DNA from: Chloroflexota bacterium
Lineage (GTDB): Bacteria > Chloroflexota > Anaerolineae > Anaerolineales > UBA4823
NCBI GenBank assembly: GCA_030613705.1
Contig: JAUWLJ010000186.1
Coordinates: 1 to 5,256, forward strand
Reading direction: 5' to 3'
Length of the DNA: 5,256 nucleotides
The translations under genes and the position numbers were made by a program. The notes under the pieces are model-generated. The model made no database searches and was not told the DNA's origin. It saw only the letters and a list, made by a program, of their open reading frames with translations. This document shows positions 1 to 5,256 of the stretch, piece by piece. Each line of letters starts with the position of its first letter. The first letter of the stretch is position 1.

Positions 1-741
1 AGTTGCGCGACCAATTAAATCAGGGAGTTTGTCCTTACCGTTCGGATCAGAGGAAACAATCAACACCTCTGTAGAGAGGCGATTTATCCTCTCGTACTGG
101 GTACCATTCGCGCTGCCATGATGAGCTGCTCGCAATACAGAACAAGGGTCTGCTAACATCTGTTCGCTGTCGAAATGAGTCCAGGTTTCCATCTGAGCAT
201 CACCGGCGATCACCATGAGGAAATTCCCCCATTGCAAACGGGCTATGATCGATCGGTGGTTAGTGGTTAATTCCTTGGCGTCATGAAGGGTCTCAATAAA
301 TTGGTTGGAGGGTCCTAACAATTCCAATCGTACCGTATCGGGATCAATTACCGGACTTTCATCAGGGAAAATCTGGGTGTAGCCTGATAGAAAATTGATC
401 GTAATATCTTTTTGGACAGAGGTATTGATAATGTTGTTATAACCAGGCTTATCCTCATCGTAGCGCCATAAAGAAGTCAAAGTCAGCGCTTTGGTATCCT
501 GGTAGTTATTGATCAATCGTTCCACCCCACTGTAGTGATCATTATGAGGGTGGGAGACAACAATCTGGCTGATTTCCTCCTGGTCAGTGAAACCAAGGTC
601 AGTCAGAAGATTGATGATCTTCTTAGACTTCATCGCATCAATAATAACTACATTACCATCAGGCGTGATAATTATCGTGGTATCCCCCTGCCCGACGTTT
701 ACGCAAAAAACCCATAATTTCCCGTTCGTGTCTATCGGCAT
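1..741 (-). CDS. ComEC/Rec2-type metallo-beta-lactamase-fold hydrolase, partial (3' end beyond window)
   Basis: My own translation gives 247 residues with no stop before the window edge, so the C terminus is missing. Residues 14-20 read VNVGQGD, followed by a TPDG turn and VIIDA, the usual opening of the ComEC/Rec2 branch of the MBL superfamily. The metal-binding signature HxHxDH is present as SHPHNDH (His64, His66, Asp68, His69). NHRS lies at 161-164, AGDA with Asp181 at 179-182 and AHHGS at 206-210, all in the order expected for this branch. Family members hydrolyse phosphodiester or related bonds with bound metal; the ComEC version is a DNA nuclease. No signal peptide or membrane segment is visible and no competence-channel domain precedes the fold, so this looks like a stand-alone cytosolic enzyme and not a transporter. 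The start overlaps the upstream stop (TAATG) and has a GGAGGTGA ribosome site. The substrate is unknown. Confidence 0.93.
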   Translation of the reverse strand, partial: MPIDTNGKLWVFCVNVGQGDTTIIITPDGNVVIIDAMKSKKIINLLTDLGFTDQEEISQIVVSHPHNDHYSGVERLINNYQDTKALTLTSLWRYDEDKPGYNNIINTSVQKDITINFLSGYTQIFPDESPVIDPDTVRLELLGPSNQFIETLHDAKELTTNHRSIIARLQWGNFLMVIAGDAQMETWTHFDSEQMLADPCSVLRAAHHGSANGTQYERINRLSTEVLIVSSDPNGKDKLPDLIGRAT

Positions 742-1253
742 TATTCACCTCCGACCTGATCGTCCGGCGACCGAACTTGGCGCACAGACAGTCGTTGGAA
801 CAATTCTTGCGGCTCTTCATCACCTATCATCTCCGGACCTTCCTTCAGTAAATGGAGGGGGTCACTCTCTGTGATATCAAAACTGAGCGCATCAGGTTGA
901 GGCGGTTTCGTGATTTCTTCAATAGAGCGACCCGCCTCTCTTTCTTCTAAAATTTTCTCCAACATCGCAGACTCGACCATTCCGGATTCAGGAAGGGCAT
1001 CTTCACTGTTCAATTCAAGGTATGCCTGGCGAAGTTTCTCAGGTGTAGCATTGAGTTGAATGCCAAACTCTTGCAAACCATCTTCACTCAACTCAATTTC
1101 AATGCCGTTTGGATAATCACTTTCCATTTCTTTCTCCACCTCCTGATCGATGGAGACATCCTTATAAAAATCTGGTGGAATCCAGCACAGCAGGTAATCC
1201 GGTCTGCTCCGCTTCTGTGGATAGATCACGATCTTTTTAGGAAGCTTTATCAT
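741..1253 (-). CDS. Unrecognised 170-residue acidic protein
   Basis: I do not recognise a family. The first 17 residues are basic (six Lys/Arg, no acid), and the rest is strongly acidic: by my count 39 Asp/Glu against 18 Lys/Arg overall. Residues about 18-30 include an aromatic and proline-rich stretch (DYLLCWIPPDFY). Residues 72-83 and about 92-115 look helical, the second containing a charged ILEEREAGRSIEEI segment. The last 50 residues are Pro/Asp/Glu-rich and probably disordered. There is no signal peptide, membrane segment or catalytic motif, so it is probably cytosolic. The start is supported by AAAGGAG six bases upstream; the next Met is residue 43. The stop overlaps the MBL start, so the two proteins are probably made together. 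An adaptor, inhibitor or regulator of the hydrolase is a reasonable guess from context only. Confidence 0.85.
   Translation of the reverse strand: MIKLPKKIVIYPQKRSRPDYLLCWIPPDFYKDVSIDQEVEKEMESDYPNGIEIELSEDGLQEFGIQLNATPEKLRQAYLELNSEDALPESGMVESAMLEKILEEREAGRSIEEITKPPQPDALSFDITESDPLHLLKEGPEMIGDEEPQELFQRLSVRQVRSPDDQVGGE
745..752 (-). promoter_or_regulatory. Strong ribosome binding site of the MBL gene, inside the upstream ORF
   Basis: The minus strand reads GGAGGTGA, with the GGAGG core six bases before the ATG at 741-739. It lies within the last codons of the 170-residue gene and encodes that protein's C-terminal Gly-Gly-Glu. The downstream ATG shares one base with the upstream TAA stop. This fixes the MBL start and implies translational coupling of the two proteins. 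Confidence 0.85.
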
Positions 1254-1353
1254 TTCTGGCTCCTTTCAAATCATTGGAACATTTTCAAATATTGAATTGT
1301 TTTCGGTAATAATCGCCTGGAATGAGATCGACGATAGTCTGCTGATTTTCCTC
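1254..1353 (-). other. 100-base intergenic gap, AT-rich towards the downstream gene
   Basis: This is the only non-coding stretch between genes in the window. It holds the ribosome site described separately, a small AT-rich imperfect palindrome (TTCAAATATTGAA on the plus strand near 1284-1296), and one arm of a 7-base inverted repeat whose other arm overlaps the lipoprotein stop. No GC-rich hairpin followed by a T-run is present, so read-through from the lipoprotein gene is expected. I cannot identify a clear -35/-10 pair; a secondary promoter cannot be excluded by eye. Confidence 0.5.
1260..1266 (-). promoter_or_regulatory. Ribosome binding site of the 170-residue gene
   Basis: The minus strand reads AAAGGAG, then six bases (CCAGAA), then ATG at 1253-1251. 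The spacing is ideal and supports the first Met as the start. It lies in the only real intergenic gap of the cluster. Confidence 0.8.
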
Positions 1354-1358
1354 TCATT
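1321..1358 (-). repeat. 7-base inverted repeat flanking the lipoprotein stop codon
   Basis: AATGAGA (1321-1327) and TCTCATT (1352-1358) on the plus strand are perfect reverse complements with a 24-base spacer. The right arm covers the TGA stop of the lipoprotein gene. In RNA this would be a weak stem with a large loop and no following U-run. It may be chance, or a modest mRNA-processing or stability element between the two halves of the cluster. Confidence 0.25.
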
Positions 1359-2262
1359 GGAGTTTCAGATTGATCTGGTAACGCCAATTACCTTCTTGCC
1401 CGCTTTCCATAATCACACGCACTGCGAGTTGGTAGTTGCCATCCTTTACAGGCTCTCCCCCAGGTTGCCATTTATAGACATTATCCTCAAACACCCAGGG
1501 ATTGCAGGTAGGCTCACCGCCAGCGAAGATACAGAATCCAGCATGATTTTCGGTTCTATCATAAACTAAATTTCCATCCTCATCAGTCACCTCGAAGATC
1601 ACCTGGTTAATACCAACACCATCAACTTTTTCTTCGTTATTATCGTCATATGCCCGCAACCTGAAGAAGTACTGTGGATTGAAATCCTCCTCAAAGATGA
1701 GGTTTTCGGGGAAGCTTCCGTCAGGTGCTGAGCTATCAGTATTTGGCGGAGGGGGTGGAGGGGGTGGGGCTATCTGCACAGATGCCAGGGAAGTTAAATC
1801 TGTATTGCAGGATACGAATTGGGTCCCGGCGCTCACCCAGCCGATCTCACTTTGTGATTCATCTAATACCTGCACCCAGGGTCCCCCAGGGATGCCGACT
1901 GGATTGTATCCTTGAGGGATCAAGATGGTCTCCACCTCCAAGGCGCGAATAGGAGGATTGTATGCGGTGCCAGGTCCAGAGCGCAGATTTAAGGGTTGCA
2001 GGACTGTACACTGAGGTCCCGTGGTCGCTGTGGGTTCTGCAGGTACCGATGGGATCGCCTCCGGGGTATCAGTTGGGTTCAAAGACGTCGTGGCTGTCGG
2101 ATCCGCTTCCGTTTGCACGGGTTCTTTTGTGTTGGTCGGGGTTGGTTCAAGCTGATCGCGATCTACGGCCTCGGGGGTACTTGCTCCAGGAATGTTGCAC
2201 CCAATCAATAAGATTAGAATGATCATCGATCCCAGTATAATTAGCTTAGATTTCACTCTCAT
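1354..2262 (-). CDS. Lipoprotein with Thr/Pro-rich linker, SH3b-like domain and C-terminal beta-rich domain
   Basis: The 302-residue product opens with a basic MRVKSK n-region, a hydrophobic stretch (about 7-20) and a lipobox-like LIGC with Cys22 as the probable lipidation site, so it should be secreted and anchored on the outer face of the membrane. Residues about 28-82 are a low-complexity Thr/Pro/Glu linker. Residues about 84-152 resemble a bacterial SH3 (SH3b) domain: LNLRSGPGTAYNPP near the start and GWVSAGTQFV at the end, with Cys85 and Cys152 bracketing it as a possible disulfide. Eight consecutive prolines (166-173) lead to a C-terminal domain (about 185-302) rich in beta-type sequence, with YFFRLRAYDD, VIFEVTDEDGNLVYD and a second Cys pair (244, 253). 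SH3b domains generally bind cell-wall or peptide ligands. The start overlaps the stop of the STAND gene by ATGA and has a strong ribosome site. It may be a ligand-binding partner of the external TPR half of that protein. Confidence 0.92.
   Translation of the reverse strand: MRVKSKLIILGSMIILILLIGCNIPGASTPEAVDRDQLEPTPTNTKEPVQTEADPTATTSLNPTDTPEAIPSVPAEPTATTGPQCTVLQPLNLRSGPGTAYNPPIRALEVETILIPQGYNPVGIPGGPWVQVLDESQSEIGWVSAGTQFVSCNTDLTSLASVQIAPPPPPPPPNTDSSAPDGSFPENLIFEEDFNPQYFFRLRAYDDNNEEKVDGVGINQVIFEVTDEDGNLVYDRTENHAGFCIFAGGEPTCNPWVFEDNVYKWQPGGEPVKDGNYQLAVRVIMESGQEGNWRYQINLKLQ
1744..1770 (+). repeat. G-rich tract encoding an eight-proline hinge on the opposite strand
   Basis: The plus strand carries G-runs at 1751-1755, 1760-1764 and 1766-1769, separated by one to four bases, with further GG pairs at 1745-1746, 1748-1749 and 1757-1758. 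On the coding (minus) strand this is a 9-base unit CCACCCCCT repeated twice, then CCGCCA, giving Pro166-Pro173 of the lipoprotein. Three runs of four or more G plus several GG pairs make a two-tier or bulged quadruplex on the template strand possible. Confidence 0.75.
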
Positions 2263-5240
2263 CCTTGTGCTCCTCCTAAATTATCCAACATCTGCTTGAC
2301 ATCTTCTCGGCTCGGAGTGCATCTGCCCTCTACAATATCTTGTTTGATGATTAGATCCTGAGTTGATATGCCCTGAGATATACACTTGTCGTAATATTCC
2401 AGAGATTGATTGTAGGCTTCCAGGCTGCTTTCATAATCCTGATTGACATAGTGAGTGTGAGCTTTCCACTGGTATACATTGCCCAGATATTCATAAGCTT
2501 GAGTAAGGTAGCGCGCTTGCCTGGTCTGCTCAAAGGGTTGTATGGTATTCACAAGCACCTCGATCGATTGGTCAAACAGTTCCATCGCCAGGTCAGATTC
2601 GCCTTGTCTCTGAATTATTTCACCTTTCAAGCGAAAGCTGTTCCCTAAACTCAAATTAGCCACGCTCTCGATAGGAATCCCATACTCTGAGGCATCGGAA
2701 CCCAACAAGAGAGCCTGGCTATACGCAGCAATAGATTGATCGATGTATTGCATGGATTGAGTGAAATCCGGAGTACCAGCGGTGGCAGCTTCATCTGACA
2801 ATTGGCGTTGGGCGCGCTTGAAGTACACACTTCCCAGACCAATATAACCTCGAGCGAAATCCGGATCAATTTCAGTCGACTGGATAAACTTCTCTTCTGC
2901 CTGCTCTTCGAACTCTTCCATGGCGAATTCCAGCACTTTTTCCCGTTCAACTAAGAAGAGGTATTCACGCCCGATCAAAAATTGAACATTTGCCGATCCT
3001 GGCAGCAGTTGATCCGCGCTTAAAAACGCTTCCAGCGCTTCCAATGAATGGCCGAGCTGCACCTCGGTCAACCCTAAAGCGATCTGTGCCATGACATTTG
3101 CACAATCAGCGAAAGCGATTTCAAATGATTGGTTCTCTGCCACGTGGGAGCACCCTAATTGGAAATTCCCCTGCAGGTCTTCGTAATTGTAATCTTGCTG
3201 AGGAGCAAGGTAAAACTCGAGGTTTAATTGACCCGAATCCTGGTCTCCTGTCGTTGTGCTGAAGATAAGCATATCGGCATTTAACCTTTCAGCGATCTCT
3301 GCTGCAGATTGGGTCCTCTCCTCTGGCGAGCTGCCGGATACTTTGCCGATGGTTACATTCGCCTCACGCAGATCCGCGTTATCTTGCCAAACCAGAATGT
3401 TGGGGTTGTCCCTCAGCTCAGTGTCAAGCGTTGAGAATACCGTGTCATTCAGACTGGGGGTAGAATTGGAGGCAGATTGAGAGCCGCTGCTCCCCTGATT
3501 TATTTCTCCCAACTCGGCAATCGCAATATTGAAGAACCCATCCATGGCCAGGAGTTCTTGGTTGAAGAAGAAATTATAGGCTAAGTATGCGATTGCGACG
3601 ACTAAAACGACAGTGATGCCGATAAAAATTTGTTGTGTCCGCTTGGATCGGGCAAGTCGTCGTGCCTGGTCAGCCTCCTGCAGAGCGACTTGGCTGGAGG
3701 ATTCGAGGAACTCCTGTTCCAACAAGCTGATCAATTCGGGGTTTACCTCTGACCAGGCTAATGCTCGTTCAAGTCGCGCCCCTCGATAAAGTACGCCACT
3801 GTCCCTCTCCAACTTGATCCAATCATTGGTATCATCCGTCAAGTGTTGGTGCAGGATCAATCCTTCCCTATCTGTATCAAGCCACTCTTGAAGGGTTGGC
3901 CACTCCTGGATCAGAGCTTCATGGGCGACCTCGACAACTTTGGTCCCGCTGGATTGGATCGTACTGGTGATAACCAATCGGGCCTCAGCCAGGATCTCAA
4001 TCACAGTGTCGATGATCAATTCGTCCGTTGAGCGAGTGATCAGCTCTGTGTAAGCTGCTCGCCGGCGAGTATCATGAGCATCCTCACCCACCTCTGCCAT
4101 CCGGGTAAAAATCATCCGTGCAATGGGCTGCTGCTCAGCAGGCAGCCGCTGGAAAACAGATTCCGCCGTTTGGGCGATAGCGCCGCGTACACCTCCAGAC
4201 TCGGTATAGCCTGACAGAGTTAGTGTGTGGCCTCTCCTCCGCAGCCAGGTCTCATGCAGGGCGTGAGAGAGCAAAGGTAAAGCGCCAGGTTCGTAACCTA
4301 TGTCGTCCAAGATGACTTCGATTAATCCTTCTTGGATCTTCCAGTTTCCCAGGGCTAATGGACGATCGATGGCCCGCACCAATTCATCATGGCTCATGGC
4401 GCCGATAAATTCCTGGTATTGTGAGACTATTTGGCGAAGATTTTCGTGCTCGGATACCTGGGCGTAATAATCTGCACGTAAAGCGATTATGACCGTCACC
4501 AGGCTCTCACCCTCCTCAGTGACAGCTTCCAGCAGATTGGCGAGGAATGCCTGGCATTCTTCTCGTTTGCGGCAAAGTGTGAATAGCTCCTCAAATTGGT
4601 CGATAAACAGCATTACGTGTTTACGCTGTTTTACTGCAAGATATCTTTGTACCGCTAGTGACAGCGTGCGAGGGTCATCTATCATCTCATCGCGTAAAGT
4701 TGCTATAGCAGCGACAGAATCCGAATCGGTCACAAATGAAGCAGCTAATGCATCCATAGGGTGAGCAGTGGGTGTGATTACCTGTATCCCCCACTGTCCG
4801 CTATCAGTAGGCGGAAGTCCCCCATCAATCAGGCGCTGCCCGCTGCGCAGTGCCGGGATCACCCCAGCCCTGATCAAGGACGATTTACCACTTCCTGATG
4901 CGCCGATGATCGCTAAGAAATTAGTTCGGTGCAGCCGGGCGATAATGCGAGCAATGAGCTGTTCACGCCCGAAGAACCGCTCAGCGTCCTTTTCATCATA
5001 GTACTGCAAACCCTGGAAAGGTGGATCTCCGGGTTCGGGCAGCAGATCTTCAATATCCCTGATCTCCGCTTCACCTACCAGGGTGGAAGCGATATTGATG
5101 ATCACCTGGTCTCGACCGACGAAAGTGCCGCCGCCGGTGTCCACGCTCCCACCGACATAGACCGCGCCGCCGGTGTTTACCTGCAACCTGTGTGATGGTT
5201 CATCCGCTGATGAGTTTGGCAGATTTTTTTCTTCTGGCAT
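2259..5240 (-). CDS. Membrane-anchored nSTAND1-like NTPase with external alpha/beta module and TPRs
   Basis: The 993-residue protein has four parts. (1) A short N terminus with two 12-residue GG repeats (21-44). (2) A STAND ATPase, about 74-500: PFQGLQYYDEKDAERFFGRE entry motif, Walker A GASGSGKS (113-120, Lys119), Walker B VMLFIDQFEELF (209-220, Asp214), LRADYY (254-259), GALPLL as the GxP-type motif (319-324), VAHEALIQEWP (438-448) and YRGARLERALAW (485-496). This order matches the novel-STAND NTPase 1 family. (3) One membrane helix, about 537-557, preceded by RRLARSKR. (4) An external half: an alpha/beta module (about 565-696; NIAIAELG, AAEIAERLNADMLIF) and about five TPRs (716-955). The positive charges before the helix predict ATPase inside, TPRs outside. 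STAND proteins are normally switch-like signalling ATPases that oligomerise on ligand sensing. WD40 repeats, common in this family, are absent. The start is secure: an in-frame TAA lies two codons upstream, and the next Met (162) would remove Walker A. Confidence 0.93.
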   Translation of the reverse strand: MPEEKNLPNSSADEPSHRLQVNTGGAVYVGGSVDTGGGTFVGRDQVIINIASTLVGEAEIRDIEDLLPEPGDPPFQGLQYYDEKDAERFFGREQLIARIIARLHRTNFLAIIGASGSGKSSLIRAGVIPALRSGQRLIDGGLPPTDSGQWGIQVITPTAHPMDALAASFVTDSDSVAAIATLRDEMIDDPRTLSLAVQRYLAVKQRKHVMLFIDQFEELFTLCRKREECQAFLANLLEAVTEEGESLVTVIIALRADYYAQVSEHENLRQIVSQYQEFIGAMSHDELVRAIDRPLALGNWKIQEGLIEVILDDIGYEPGALPLLSHALHETWLRRRGHTLTLSGYTESGGVRGAIAQTAESVFQRLPAEQQPIARMIFTRMAEVGEDAHDTRRRAAYTELITRSTDELIIDTVIEILAEARLVITSTIQSSGTKVVEVAHEALIQEWPTLQEWLDTDREGLILHQHLTDDTNDWIKLERDSGVLYRGARLERALAWSEVNPELISLLEQEFLESSSQVALQEADQARRLARSKRTQQIFIGITVVLVVAIAYLAYNFFFNQELLAMDGFFNIAIAELGEINQGSSGSQSASNSTPSLNDTVFSTLDTELRDNPNILVWQDNADLREANVTIGKVSGSSPEERTQSAAEIAERLNADMLIFSTTTGDQDSGQLNLEFYLAPQQDYNYEDLQGNFQLGCSHVAENQSFEIAFADCANVMAQIALGLTEVQLGHSLEALEAFLSADQLLPGSANVQFLIGREYLFLVEREKVLEFAMEEFEEQAEEKFIQSTEIDPDFARGYIGLGSVYFKRAQRQLSDEAATAGTPDFTQSMQYIDQSIAAYSQALLLGSDASEYGIPIESVANLSLGNSFRLKGEIIQRQGESDLAMELFDQSIEVLVNTIQPFEQTRQARYLTQAYEYLGNVYQWKAHTHYVNQDYESSLEAYNQSLEYYDKCISQGISTQDLIIKQDIVEGRCTPSREDVKQMLDNLGGAQG
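2270..2277 (-). promoter_or_regulatory. Strong ribosome binding site of the lipoprotein gene, inside the STAND ORF
   Basis: The minus strand reads AGGAGGAG, followed by seven bases and ATG at 2262-2260. It encodes part of the Gly-Gly-Ala end of the STAND protein. Together with the ATGA overlap it fixes the lipoprotein start just before its basic n-region and implies coupled translation. Confidence 0.85.
5109..5180 (-). repeat. Two tandem 12-residue GG repeats at the N terminus of the STAND protein
   Basis: Residues 21-32 and 33-44 align without gaps as V-[ND]-T-G-G-[AG]-x-[YF]-V-G-[GR]-[SD]. At DNA level the 11-base word GCCGCCGGTGT recurs on the plus strand at 5130-5140 and 5166-5176, exactly 36 bases apart. 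Similar GG-rich beta-type repeats are familiar to me from N termini of STAND, caspase-like and related signalling proteins in Chloroflexota and cyanobacteria. A short beta-solenoid or self-association element is an inference. Confidence 0.8.
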
Positions 5241-5256
5241 AATTTATTTGTCTCAG
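5241..5256 (-). other. Truncated leader of the STAND gene without a clear ribosome site
   Basis: Only 16 bases upstream of the first gene are in the window. The minus strand reads AT-rich sequence with at most a GAG about eleven bases before the ATG, unlike the strong purine-rich sites of the three downstream genes. An in-frame TAA at 5246-5244 excludes an upstream start. The promoter is outside the window. Confidence 0.5.

Noticed and set aside
1..741. Competence channel protein ComEC
   Set aside because: The protein starts directly with the MBL fold and has no membrane helices or OB-fold region before it, so only the hydrolase domain relationship is supported.
535..874. Plus-strand open frames opposite the 5' part of the MBL gene
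   Set aside because: They lie antisense to a frame carrying intact MBL motifs, lack convincing ribosome sites and have no recognisable protein features.
1254..1353. Rho-independent terminator between the lipoprotein and acidic-protein genes
   Set aside because: The only inverted repeats are a 7-base pair with a 24-base loop and an AT-rich 5-base stem; neither has a GC-rich stem followed by a T-run.
1056..1569. Plus-strand open frames across the acidic-protein gene, the gap and the lipoprotein end
   Set aside because: Composition looks like antisense shadow. They overlap well-supported minus-strand genes and show no motif.
1679..2222. Several overlapping plus-strand frames, one with a poly-glycine run
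   Set aside because: The Gly run is merely the complement of the poly-proline codons of the lipoprotein; the frames are shadows.
2376..3095. WD40 propeller expected from nSTAND1 family membership
   Set aside because: No GH...WD-type repeats are visible. The helical pattern with small residues at TPR positions 8, 20 and 27 (for example Gly723, Ala735, Ala742, then Pro747) fits TPRs instead.
1..5256. CRISPR array, tRNA, insertion sequence or attachment site
   Set aside because: No regularly spaced direct repeats, cloverleaf-like sequence, transposase motifs or terminal inverted repeats were seen; nearly all bases are in the four coding frames.

Overview
The window holds one tightly packed gene cluster read entirely from the minus strand, so transcription runs from high to low coordinates. 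Four genes are visible: a 993-residue membrane-anchored STAND-type NTPase with TPRs (5240 to 2259), a lipoprotein with an SH3b-like domain (2262 to 1354), an unrecognised 170-residue acidic protein (1253 to 741), and a ComEC/Rec2-type metallo-beta-lactamase-fold hydrolase (741 down to the window edge; 3' end missing). Junctions 1-2 and 3-4 overlap (ATGA and TAATG). Only about 100 bases separate genes 2 and 3, with no convincing terminator, so a single transcript is likely. The promoter lies beyond the right edge.

The likely source is Chloroflexota, probably Anaerolineae or a relative. This is an inference from protein style: an nSTAND1-like ATPase with a short V-[ND]-T-G-G-x-x-[YF]-V-G repeat at its N terminus, a Thr/Pro-rich lipoprotein linker leading into an SH3b domain, and a 'NIAIAELG ... 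AAEIAERLNAD' module followed by TPRs. These combinations are familiar from filamentous Chloroflexota and some cyanobacteria. No rRNA, tRNA or housekeeping gene is present to confirm it.

A working model (inference) is a trans-envelope signalling device. The ATPase half of the large protein should sit in the cytosol and its alpha/beta plus TPR half outside the membrane, alongside the lipoprotein, which would be anchored to the outer face of the same membrane. The STAND protein carries no recognisable effector domain. The MBL hydrolase, which has no signal peptide or membrane segment in the visible part, is therefore the best candidate for the output enzyme. The small acidic protein, translated just before the hydrolase, could be an adaptor or regulator. 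Whether this is a defence/conflict system, an envelope-stress system or something else cannot be decided from this window.

There are no CRISPR arrays, RNA genes, insertion sequences or attachment sites that I can support. No stretch over 300 bases lacks a gene.
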